Below are positions 56,755 to 64,000 of a stretch of DNA of 64,000 bases, piece by piece. Both the position numbers and the translations under genes were made by a program. Below the pieces are notes generated by a model that was not told where the DNA came from, did not search any database, and worked only from the letters and a program-made list of their open reading frames with translations. Within the stretch, counting starts at the first letter, position 1. Each line of letters begins with the position of its first letter. The DNA comes from Capitulum mitella (Eukaryota; Arthropoda; Thecostraca; Pollicipedomorpha; Pollicipedidae), in NCBI GenBank assembly GCA_030062745.1, contig CP099839.1, positions 36,737,293 through 36,801,292 of the forward strand, given 5' to 3'.

Positions 56755-59700
56755 ATAATGACAGTTACATACAAATAATATATATGTCCGTGTACCGCTG
56801 TTGAAGGCTTTCTTTCAGACATGTCTTAATGAAAGGGACTGCATCAAAAGCTTTTAGCAGCTCTCTCGTCGTTTTTCCAATGGACCGAGCCGTCGTCTGA
56901 CGATCGTTCGTTAACCGATAAATCAGGGTCACAAAAAGATCAATTTATTAACGTTTTCAAAAAATATTTCATCTCCAGAATACAGATGGTTATCTCGACG
57001 CTATTCTTTGCGTTTGAACAATTTCATACATAACCATGTGTATTAAATATACAAGTAGTTTAACAATTCTTAACAATGAAAATTTTGTGCAGGATTCTTC
57101 TGCCACGCTAGCTAAAAGTTAAGGCTATTTCTAGACTGCACGTCACTGGCTGTTCCATAGTCCCAGTATCAAGCACGATTTAATCTGGACATTCAATGCC
57201 GGCTTTAATCCTTGTACAAAAATGGTCTCATGTACCTAAAGAGGTCTGTGGTCACTACACGTCATGAGTATCGCCGTGTTGTTAGTGTCTGTCTTGGCAG
57301 TCTCGTCATGCACATGTCGTCAGTGCTGTGCAGGAACACTATCACGAAGGTGCATGGAAGGTCGTTATGAAAGGAAAGGTGCTGTAGCACCATTGCAAGA
57401 TGATTTACGAAGCCTGCAGTTTTCGTGCGGGAGTATGTGTTCATACACCATGTTGGTGCTTTTCAACGTGCTGTTTCTTTCAGTGAGATCATTTGTCATG
57501 ACAAGACTTGGATCGGTAATAAATGATGAGACTGTGTTCTTTTCTTGTCCTAGAGGTCGCGTGTTTCCGTACGATGCTTATCATCTTCTCGTCCGTTTTG
57601 TAAGCTGATGTCATCTGATCTTCAGTTTGATTACAGTCTTGCTGTCCATGTTAGTCTTCTTATGCATCATAGTGCCCATGTACAGTCTGGTTTCTTTGTT
57701 AACATTCGTGTGCGCGGAGCCGTTGTCCATTAAAGTCCATTTTAATCCTTCGAGTTCAGAGCCAAGCGATGGCCAGTCGGAGTAGATACGGAAAGCACGT
57801 ATGATAAAAACCTTAACAACGTTGACCTTGTATCGTTCCGAACACTCACTGTCAGCGGACATACACGGGCCTTTATCAAGCATCTTTTGATACCTTGAAC
57901 AGAACTGTCATCAGGACATAACAAAAATTCCATCAGCGTAACAACAGTACATATCAGCTTGGTCAAACTGATTTCCACAAAATGTTTCTGCCTCATCCTT
58001 GCCCATGTAATTATAACGCGTGCAGAGGACCCAGTGATGAGACAATAGCCACTCGGTCGATCTGACGGTAGAGTTGTCCACCGCGGCCGCGGAACAACGT
58101 CTCAGTGGTACAGGCGCAAAGAAGCTTCCGAAAAATTAATCGGAGTAACTTAAGAGGCGGAAGGTTGGGGTGCCTGCGTACATGCTCCGTGATGTACTCA
58201 GTCGTCTCTTGAACAGATACATTTGTACATACAGTACGTCGAGAAAAGCCAACATGTCTTCAGATGTTTTGTTGCAAAGGTTTACGAATTCATCAGTCGA
58301 CGAGGCTGAGCTGGATTGGCGCAAACTGAGCAAGGAGGTTGTTAAGACGCTTAGCAAGATGATACGTAGCGGTGGGCACTTAGGAAATAATAGGGCGAAG
58401 AGAATTACCATCTTCATGAGTTCGTATATTCGCGTAGGCGTATCTTGGTGTGTGTTCCCCGGTTATCTCGATGAAATAGATGCCTCTCTCCAATGCGTCG
58501 GCTGCAGTCAGTATTTAGCTGTTGTCTTAAGTTGCTCAGTTGTGTCTCACGTCACCGTGGTTAACTTAGAACAATCGCGGAGAATGGTGTCCGTTTTTGA
58601 GAGAAGTCTGCTTTGTCCATGATGACGAAGACGTTCGACTTGTCAGAGCGATATATAACGATACCTTCATTGTTACGGAGATATCTGGCTTACTTTTTTT
58701 GGATTGTAAACTGTAAAATTTGGCTGTAAGCCCGAGTTTTTCTGGGCATAAAGAAGGTTGTCTTTTTTTCATTACCATGCCGAAAACCCGGGATCATGTG
58801 AAGAGTATTTATGACTTTATTAAGTCGAAATTAATCAGAATCAGTTTCAACACGTGGATTCAGCTGCATTTTCCAAGGGTCGCACGGCTTTTACGGTTGG
58901 GAGTTTGCACCTCTTACTTTCGCATACAGTCAAATCACATGTGATATTAGATCCATGCTGTTCGTCCGGGGCACGCACTGGCTGACGTCCTTCATCATTC
59001 TTCGCGCAGTCTCCTTGTTCAGGAACCTAATGCTCTTCCACGAACTGTATTTTATACCTGAGACCAGCTCAACCTCCAAGACACTCTTAAACATGATGTG
59101 CTTACTCATGCCCCCAATACCTTCAATACGCAACAGGTGAGACTGTGCAGGTGAAGTTATCGCACGTGGAATCCACGGGATTCGTTTGTTCTGAAACGAC
59201 TTCCGTTGTGGTGGCGTTGTGGCATATGCGAAGTCCGACTGGATCATATCGCCACTCGTGTGGCAATGCCTGATGTAGTGCAACATGAAACATTCTTTTA
59301 ATCGTTCTGCATGATAGCTATCTCCATTCATCAAAGCAGATTTTTTTGAGAAAATGCCATTAGACAGGCCTCCTGAGCTGACTGCCAGCCATGACTGCCA
59401 GCCATTACCTTCCGAAGAAACTTCATTTCTTTGGGTAGGAGGTCTTAATGTTCGTTAATGTTTTTGCCGGTATAGCAGTGGATATTTCCTTCTGTTACGT
59501 TTCTATTGTGCTTCAGATATATTTTGTCCGTCGTCCAATACCATCGCAAAAAACATTCGTGTCCTTACTTAACAAACCCTCGCAGGAAGACTCGTCTCCT
59601 GTGTTGGTTTCTGACTCAGGATCAGGAGGATTTTTGGAGTTTTTTATTGTGACAACGTAGTGCAACATTTGCTGCAGGCAACACTTATGTGATTTGTTGA

Positions 59701-62700
59701 CTTCTAAATGAAACCTTGTTTCTTCCAGCATGTTGCTTTTATAAGGATTCATTTTGTACCTGTTGATGCTGATACTTATGCATCCAGTCTTCTTTCGATA
59801 TTTTCTTTTTTTGTAATCAGGGCATCGCCTGCCTGTTTAAACAGGTTAAGAACATGATAGCAAGAATTTGCAAGAAGGGACTTCATAGTGAAAGGGGTTA
59901 TTGTGCGCGTTTTTTTTTTTAATTCGCCCTGGGTGTTAAAGAACAAAAAGCTCAAATCGATTCTTCGAATGGTGCCCCTTGACAATAATTTCGTTTCGGG
60001 CGCTGAAGAGAAAGATGACAAATAATAGACATATGGTCTGGGTGTTTTCAATCGCACACTAAAAGCGATGTCGTTTGATATCAAAATTGTCATTTAAAAC
60101 GTGTGATATAGAATGATAATAAAATCAATCTCATCAATTTGTTCTCACTAAAAATATCTGTATGCAATCCCGAATCAGTGTCACGGCACCCTCCAAGTTT
60201 GATTCGTTACCTGACGTACATTGGCACTGCATGAGCAGTACTGTTAATAAAAGCATTTGACCTGTGGTAACCAAAAATGTCAAGTGTGTTCCATATTGAC
60301 TTCCCATGATATAATAACACGTATCGCGACATTCTATGTACATCTCGCGGCCCTTGTGTATCAGCAAAGACCAAGCAAACTGGATTTAGAAAAAAAGAAA
60401 TATGGTCAGTATTTTGTGGTTATTTTGTCATCATCTGGAACGCCCCTGATAAATAAAATGTGCCGAAATAAGTGGAAATGATGCAAGAAGTGAAAAATGA
60501 AAAAAAAACAAACTAAAACATCGAGAAGCCTGATGATGGCGCACCTCTGTTGACGTCTTCGTGACATGAAAAATTTCCCACTAGGAAGTATTATCTCTTC
60601 TCAGTCAATGGCAGGTCAACCTTACCTCATAAAGTGAGGTCAGCTTGGTGTTATGATTCACGTCTTGATGCATCTCGAACAAGAACACACGAACTTTGCT
60701 TCTGGGATCTGATTTACACTTCGATGAGTCGTGTTCTTTGCAGTGGATCATTTCCACTTCGATCGTCAGGCGGTGCTTCAAGCCGGCCACAACCTGAGGG
60801 GAACATCTGGCGTCAGAAACGGAGACAAACGACAAACACCCTCAACTCCTTCATCCGTCTGATAAACGAAAAGATCTTTCCCAAACAGAGAGACATGAAG
60901 GACGCTCATTTGATTTCCAAACGTATCAGAGGAATAAATTAAGCATTCCAGCCGTCTCTGACTATCCCATCTTGTAAACATCGACAGAGCATAAGATGGA
61001 TATTATGACGCATGCAGATTTTGTCATCATATTATCACAGTACCGGTGGTCGGTAAGTTTAATCAGGTACTGGACTGGATCTGGCACTTTAAAAACTCGC
61101 CAGCTTCATATCATACTTATGTGGCGCCTTATTTACCGTTTCTGTGTGACTGGCTGTTATCACATGCAAAATATAGCAAAACGGAATGACACTTGTATTG
61201 TTAAAACATGGGTTGAATTTTTTACACAAAGCTTCGAAAAATGCTTTGCCAACCTGGACAAATACAAGTTGTTGTTTTGAATGTACATATATTTTTTGGA
61301 GTTTTGTGACCCATGTTCAGAGGACGATGAAGTATGTAACATTCTTGCTCTGAAGTGAAGATATCTCAACTTCGAAATTTATTATTGCGCTTCATTTGAA
61401 AGGACTGTCAGAAAACAAGTTCCCTTGCTACATATGGAAAGTATAAGCGTATTTTCTGATGCCACCGAACACCACACAAATGACAAACAGGAGGCTGCCG
61501 CCAGAAGCGGACAATGTTGCTGTCCCATTAGCTGCATACCAACAATCACCAGCTACCAACATTTATCATCGAACACTGACACCTACCAACATTTTGCGAG
61601 AAACAGCGCAGTTGAAACGGCATGTGTAGAAATTCACACAGCATTCAGATGGCAATAGTTCTTTGAACCATGCAGTGACATCATGACAACATGACAACAT
61701 GTGTTGTGAGTTTGATCTCATACTGTCGCGCTTGGTCGAAGTATCATGGCGCATGTAAGCTGCGCTTGGATGATGTGTGCCCCAAATCGCGGCCATATTT
61801 CTAGTGTACATGACGGGTACATCTTCCTCCATTACAGCATTATGTTCATCTGGCCACGCACGTCGCATAAGCCGGATAAGGTTGAGTTATGCCATGGTGA
61901 TCTTTGATAAACGATAATCTGAGTTTAGGCATCAGTCGTCGTCGGGAAATCAATACGTAACCGTCTTCACTGCATTTTCACTGGAAAATGGACCAGCCCG
62001 AAAAACGTCTTTCGGGTCCTGACCTGGCCTCATTTAGAACGTCAGCGGTGAAAACTGGATGAGAAAATGCAAATTATTTTTGCAAATTACGGGCTCATTT
62101 ATCGTTCATGTCGTTTACCCATGTTTCTCCATCACTACCGGTTGAAAAAAGGAACAAAACTACATCTTCGTTAGATGGCGAGCATTAAATAGATTTGTTC
62201 GGAGGACGGCTAAAATTGTTACTTAGGGCCGGAACTCATTCTTTTGTTATTGTTATTTTGACTATTTTGTCATGGATGGATCAGCTCAATACCTTTGCTT
62301 CTAATGGATCAGAACTGCAGAATTCAAGTAGCTGGAGGTCACTGCAGATCACGTGACCTTTGTCATGTGATCTTATCACCTTAATGTGTTATGACCTTAA
62401 AACCCTGAAGTCGTTTGGTCAAAATGAAAAAAGATGGGGAAAGCATATGCAGAATAGAGTTAAACGCATTTTTGCGAGCTGAGACATGTCTATCATGTTA
62501 TATCTGTTGTGATGTTACACCGATTTACTGGCATATAAAGACCTACAATGTTACCTCAAAACAAATCTGGAGGCTTTAACGCCAAAATCTTAGGTGAAAT
62601 CGAGCTAGAATTGCTACAACTGAATTTGGAGCCCACGATTATCTCGCGGGCCAACTTTGGTTTACATAAACTACATGAGGCGTAAAACCGCTTTTTTTTG

Positions 62701-63368
62701 CTTTGTGGTGCAATGGCCATCTGCAAAACTGAAATACGACACGGCTGGATGGGATGCCGGGAAACCGTGGGAAATCGCTTTGAAGAAAAACGTGAAAAAC
62801 GCCCTTAAAAATAGGTGTTTGACGCATAATGTGGGTTGCACATTGGCTTCTAGGGCTGCAGGTTACAACTTGCCTATCACGGTGTATCACAAGCACAATA
62901 TGTGAAATATTGCCTTCAAGCTATCGGAGCGTTAATTTAAACTAGATATAGGATAATATGCATGGCCTAGAAGATGCGGTATAGTATGCACTCATTTCCA
63001 GTTAATGTAGAGCATTTCCAAGAGATTTCCAATCGTGCAGAGGAAATCGTTTTTTTTATGCACAGTATGCCCTAGAAACTCTTTTAAAAAGTACTAACCT
63101 GGACTTCTGCACGGTAGACTTCACGAAGAATAAGAGTCATTTCCCCTGAAACCAGTTTCTGTAACAGTTTGACAGCCTTCATTGCGACTTTTAAAATATC
63201 TTTGACATTAGTCATATGCTGAAAGCCGCCCATGATCGATGACGGGACCTCCGTGACAGGTGCCGAATCAAGAGGTAGCTTCGTGATCACGTCAGGCGCC
63301 TCTTCTTTGGGAGGAAGATGGTGTGACGACTGTGACTCGGGCGGCCCGTGATCATCCTGGACCAGTTC
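39192..63368 (-). CDS. Multicystatin gene: three tandem cystatin domains, 8 exons, 5' end outside window
   Basis: Cystatins block papain-like cysteine proteases by wedging an N-terminal Gly, the QxVxG hairpin and a second loop into the active site. Eight exons, all phase 0, join into 551 residues. Domain 1 has MGG then Q-VVAG; domain 2 has VG then Q-VAAG; domain 3 has no N-terminal Gly, then Q-IVDG. Each second exon has two cysteines for the first cystatin disulfide; the second disulfide and the Pro-Trp loop of type-2 cystatins are not seen. Domains are joined by Pro/Ser/Glu-rich linkers. The gene ends with TAA at 39,327 and AATAAA at 39,197. Insects have multicystatins fused to a cathepsin F domain (such as Manduca MsCPI); no protease domain follows here. 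No signal peptide is visible because the 5' exons are missing. Confidence 0.88.
39327..39500 (-). CDS. Multicystatin terminal exon with stop codon
   Basis: 57 codons plus TAA. Acceptor after a pyrimidine-rich tract (TTTGCAG|GCG), phase 0. Reads AKPEDVRGLHPVYSAGGCTL, then TKLLKKRASDRTQQKKIPEA, and ends PYRHAA. The basic tail has one Cys and no recognised domain. Splice phase and the downstream AATAAA support it. Confidence 0.82.
   Translation of the reverse strand, partial: AKPEDVRGLHPVYSAGGCTLTKLLKKRASDRTQQKKIPEAVLMDTTNNKANPYRHAA
39744..39914 (-). CDS. Multicystatin exon: C-terminal half of domain 3 (QIVDG)
   Basis: 57 codons. Acceptor CCTCAG|ATC begins IVDGVNYRLLIKVSFTNC, giving QIVDG across the splice, a permitted QxVxG. 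Cysteines at FTNC and VSC. It ends HHHFKLTSFSH at donor CAC|GTGAGT. Confidence 0.92.
40380..40442. repeat. Perfect hairpin in the intron before the domain 3 C-terminal exon
   Basis: CCCGTTCCATAAC and GTTATGGAACGGG form a perfect 13-bp stem around a short ACCCATAAGGAAT loop at about 40,403-40,441. Role unknown; it may be a small mobile-element remnant. Confidence 0.75.
40625..40846 (-). CDS. Multicystatin exon: end of domain 2, short linker and N-terminal half of domain 3
   Basis: 74 codons, acceptor CTGCAG|GTA, donor GTGCAG|GTCAGT. VLEPFKTPPLLSVQ follows TSLHQ as the last strand of domain 2. The same exon then enters domain 3 (HEILTAFHPLTNKSDIQEAA ... IIRVKEVYRASVQ). The tail and linker, which between domains 1 and 2 span two exons, are condensed into one here. 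The N-terminal glycine is absent. Confidence 0.88.
40903..40957. repeat. (AT)n microsatellite followed by (GT)n
   Basis: About 27 TA units at 40,903-40,957, then GTGTGTGTGTG. It sits 60 bases upstream (minus strand) of the domain 3 N-terminal exon acceptor. Confidence 0.97.
41080..42130 (-). pseudogene. Tc1/mariner-like transposase remnant in a multicystatin intron
   Basis: Minus-strand frames in order: 42,125-41,811 (LFRRNLGKCPPSRQCFLRWY, a helix-turn-helix DNA-binding region); 41,905-41,603 ending VVFLDESTFT; and 41,510-41,082 with ALSSDRVIGPHFFEGSPV, LFQEDGAPPSFAKTVKNFLD and WSLKSPDLIPFDLFPGGYVK. DEST, EDGAPP and SPDL.P.D supply the three acidic catalytic positions of the IS630/Tc1/mariner DDE fold. 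At least two frame breaks separate the pieces, so it is dead. Terminal inverted repeats were not identified. Confidence 0.88.
42310..42352. repeat. (AT)n-(GT)n microsatellite
   Basis: TATAATATATATATATATAT followed by about seven GT units. Confidence 0.95.
42353..43700. other. Multicystatin intron, repeat remnants
   Basis: Starts with a poly(G) run (42,398-42,409) and GGCCGCCCTCCCC, typical of degraded repeat ends here. It has two copies of TGACCTnAGGTCA (42,660 and 42,799), the same palindrome as in the 36.6-37.1 kb duplication. No exon is recognised. Confidence 0.5.
43705..43760. repeat. (AT)n microsatellite
   Basis: About 25 TA units with an ATACATATATAC edge, in the intron after the domain 2 C-terminal exon (minus strand). 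Confidence 0.97.
43926..44099 (-). CDS. Multicystatin exon: C-terminal half of domain 2 (QVAAG)
   Basis: 58 codons. Acceptor CCTCAG|GTC begins VAAGLNYRLTIKVEMTRC, giving QVAAG, in which the conserved Val of QxVxG is Ala. Cysteines at MTRC and NAHC. It ends HNVKITSLHQ at donor CAG|GTGAGG. Intron sequence just upstream resembles that upstream of the domain 1 exon (60,793). Confidence 0.93.
44615..45400. repeat. Two diverged copies of an unidentified ~490-bp segment
   Basis: CGATTCCCTTGTTATCCGAT followed by TTAAACAAG (about 44,792) resembles GACTCCTTTGTACTCCGATT then TAAACAAAA (about 45,298). Preceding and following sequence is also similar. Open frames on the minus strand in both copies match nothing known. 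Confidence 0.45.
45720..45900. repeat. ~105-bp imperfect tandem repeat
   Basis: CATTGGTTTAAGTGAGGTCA...GGCCATATTCCAAGAAATGAAGG and CATTGGCTTAGGTTACGCCA...GGCCATATTCTAAAAAATGAAAG are collinear copies. Confidence 0.7.
46925..47190. repeat. Interspersed repeat, family A, partial copy 3
   Basis: CTCTCTGCCGTGACAGAGGC, CTGTCTGGACGCATCAA and CAGTCTCAGTGGACCCCCTG are collinear with 18,300-18,540 and 26,230-26,460. Only the central part of the element is present. Confidence 0.8.
47191..48631. other. Multicystatin intron, nothing further recognised
   Basis: AT-rich sequence with T-rich runs; no exon with cystatin features. Confidence 0.45.
48632..48901 (-). CDS. Multicystatin exon: linker plus N-terminal half of domain 2
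   Basis: 90 codons, acceptor CGGCAG|GAA, donor GTTCAG|GTAAGT. The linker HEPPESQSPHLSPKEESPDV parallels the domain 1 linker. The fold begins LLSVGFQPMTNTNDILKAAS and ends LLEVYRAEVQ. Only one Gly remains at the N-terminal contact. Confidence 0.92.
48902..49559. other. Multicystatin intron
   Basis: CCAGATGTATGAAG just upstream of the exon resembles the flank of the paralogous exon near 63,408. Nothing else recognised. Confidence 0.45.
49560..49740 (+). repeat. Dispersed ~180-bp repeat, family C, copy 2
   Basis: AAGGTCAAACGAGGTCAAAT, TTTCTTCAGATCTATTGA and TTAGTCCTTATGATGA are collinear with copies at 35,945 and 51,240. Confidence 0.7.
51240..51420 (+). repeat. Dispersed ~180-bp repeat, family C, copy 3
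   Basis: CAAGGTCAAACGTCGAATGA, TTTCTCGAGATCTACTGAGC and TCAGTCCGTATGATGAAC are collinear with the other two copies. Confidence 0.7.
51421..52235. other. AT-rich multicystatin intron sequence
   Basis: Runs of AATAAAT-like sequence at 51,420-51,560; no coding or repeat family recognised. Confidence 0.45.
52236..53050. repeat. Diverged tandem repeat of a ~330-bp unit, 2-2.5 copies
   Basis: CTGAAAATTGGCG at about 52,389 and 52,721 is followed in both by CACGTGATAC, TAGCTTCAG.CTGGTGTGTGC, GGAGG.GCCAAAT.TTG and CACAAACGCCATCCAGAA in the same order. The part before 52,389 and the part after 52,950 look like incomplete further copies. Confidence 0.78.
53109..53145. repeat. Hairpin: CCTAGATCTG stem
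   Basis: CCTAGATCTG and its exact complement CAGATCTAGG flank TTCGGTATTACCCGAG, which itself extends the stem by four of five pairs. Function unknown. Confidence 0.75.
53146..55938. other. Multicystatin intron, nothing assigned
   Basis: Several open frames on both strands, none with a recognised motif. A poly(C) run at about 55,330 marks another degraded repeat. Confidence 0.4.
55939..56145 (-). CDS. Multicystatin exon: last strand of domain 1 and linker
   Basis: 69 codons, acceptor TTACAG|GTG, donor CATAAG|GTCAGT, phase 0. VPIHQVKKL continues the cystatin fold after TSLYE. The rest is a low-complexity linker rich in Pro, Ser and Glu (AEEELSAVASDP, PSEKSPTHLPQYSPSEPP). Identification rests on phase, splice sites and position, as the sequence is not family-specific. 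Confidence 0.78.
56698..56755. repeat. (AT)n-(GT)n microsatellite
   Basis: About 16 TA units followed by about eight GT units, the same composite form as at 42,320 and 40,903. Confidence 0.95.
57250..58800 (-). pseudogene. Penelope-like retroelement remnant (reverse transcriptase and GIY-YIG regions)
   Basis: In minus-strand order: about 58,670-58,590 reads YRSDKSNVFVIMDKADFSQK, the DKSN..V.MD.ADY block upstream of Penelope RT. Around 57,940 there is YADGIFVM, a decayed YVDDIF catalytic box. At 57,850-57,690 SERYKVNVVKVFIIRAFRIY and LEGLKWTLMDNGS match the post-RT block. At 57,460-57,260 STNMVYEHILPHENCRLRKS precedes a degraded GIY-YIG-like region. Stops and frameshifts are frequent. Sequence up to about 60,000 may be its N-terminal part (not certain). 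It lies in the intron between domain 1 exons of the multicystatin. Confidence 0.75.
58801..60625. other. Multicystatin intron, possibly the upstream part of the Penelope-like remnant
   Basis: Minus-strand fragments are too degraded for assignment. Nothing else is recognised. Confidence 0.4.
60626..60793 (-). CDS. Multicystatin exon: C-terminal half of domain 1 (QVVAG hairpin)
   Basis: 56 codons. Acceptor CCTCAG|GTT begins VVAGLKHRLTIEVEMIHC, so with the Gln of the previous exon the canonical QVVAG is formed across the splice. Cysteines in MIHC and SSKC fit the first disulfide. The exon ends NHNTKLTSLYE at donor GAG|GTAAGG. Confidence 0.93.
60794..63098. other. Multicystatin intron between the two exons of domain 1
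   Basis: The first ~150 bases upstream of 60,793 resemble the flank upstream of 44,099. The rest shows no exon or repeat family. Confidence 0.5.
63099..63368 (-). CDS. Multicystatin exon: linker plus N-terminal half of domain 1
   Basis: 90 codons, acceptor CGGCAG|GAA, donor GTCCAG|GTTAGT. A Pro/Ser/Glu-rich linker (HGPPESQSSHHLPPKEEAPD) leads into the cystatin fold at SSIMGGFQHMTNVKDILKVA, followed by the helix and REVYRAEVQ. GG is the conserved N-terminal glycine region that contacts papain-like enzymes. It is the same length as, and clearly paralogous to, the exon at 48,632-48,901. Confidence 0.9.
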
Positions 63369-64000
63369 CTGCCGACACAGAGGGTGGCCGACGTGTTAAG
63401 GATGACACCAGATGTACGAGCAAATGGAACTCCGTGCTCATATTGCTGCGCTCATGATGTAAGATGTCTGGTGGGATATCCAGGTATTTTCTTCTCATAT
63501 GTCTACGTTTGAAGCTTTTAACTCTATTCCCGTGCCCATGACGCTAGAGCTTATTCCGAATGTGTGCGTGGGGTGGGGGGGGGGGCTAGTTCGCTCCCCC
63601 AGATCTCGAATACTGCATTCCCAATTTTATCGTAAGCAACGCCAATCGACTGACGATGATGTGAAATACATCTCTGTAAAACACAGCTTAAAAAAATGAA
63701 AGGTATGGGGGAGAAAGTCCCAAAGGGGGTATTTTTGATTTATCATAACTCCGCTGTTTATGGATCGGTTTCAGCGCAATTGGCATGAATCTGGAGCTAA
63801 TCGAGGGGACTTCTCCTGCTGGTCAATACGTTAGGAATTTTGGGAAGATTCATTGGCATTCACAGGGTTTGTAAAATGGGAGAAACGTTGTTTTTGTAAA
63901 ATGAATTAACGTGAGAGTCAGAAATATTTCTTTAGCTTTTACTGGCCATGCCAAGTTCCATGCTCCCCCCACTCTACGCTAATTGAGATTTCATACGTGA
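63369..64000. other. Multicystatin intron reaching the window edge
   Basis: Contains a poly(G) run at about 63,576 (GGGGTGGGGGGGGGGGC). No upstream exon, signal peptide or promoter is visible, so the 5' end of the gene lies beyond 64,000. Confidence 0.5.

Noticed and set aside
58170..58622. A 150-codon plus-strand frame in the Penelope region
   Set aside because: It is antisense to recognisable minus-strand Penelope motifs.

Overview
This is a TE-rich eukaryotic window carrying two recognisable genes, both on the minus strand. GT-AG introns of hundreds to thousands of bases, dispersed repeats, (AT)n microsatellites and a few CCTAA (TTAGG-type) units suggest an arthropod or other invertebrate. 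The ABC-transporter protein reads most like arthropod ABCD3. The taxon is an inference from protein similarity and repeat content only.

Region 1 (1-15,227, minus): most of an ABCD3/PMP70-type peroxisomal ABC half-transporter gene. Fourteen exons can be placed. They run from the initiator ATG at 15,227 to the start of the Walker B exon, which is cut by the left edge of the window. The splice phases agree at every junction except exon 1 to exon 2, where a small exon is probably missing. At least six GC-rich minisatellites lie at or near exon borders. In one of them a 63-bp unit repeats the 3' splice site together with the first 11 codons of the next exon.

Region 2 (15.3-39.2 kb): intergenic and almost entirely repetitive. 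It contains a 7.3-kb decayed hAT-like DNA transposon (22,879-30,173) with a perfect 8-bp target duplication. It also holds two multi-kilobase copies of an interspersed repeat family, one nested inside the hAT-like element, and a ~1.4-kb inverted array of a ~15-bp satellite around a CCTAA core. Several smaller duplicated segments complete the region.

Region 3 (39.2-63.4 kb, minus, 5' end beyond the window): a multicystatin gene. Eight phase-0 exons encode three tandem cystatin domains (551 residues), followed by a stop codon and an AATAAA signal. In every domain the QxVxG inhibitory motif is split by an intron directly after the Gln. The modules, including intron flanks, have been duplicated. 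The introns hold a dead Tc1/mariner-like transposase, a dead Penelope-like retroelement and AT microsatellites. No RNA gene, CRISPR array or prokaryotic-type feature was recognised.
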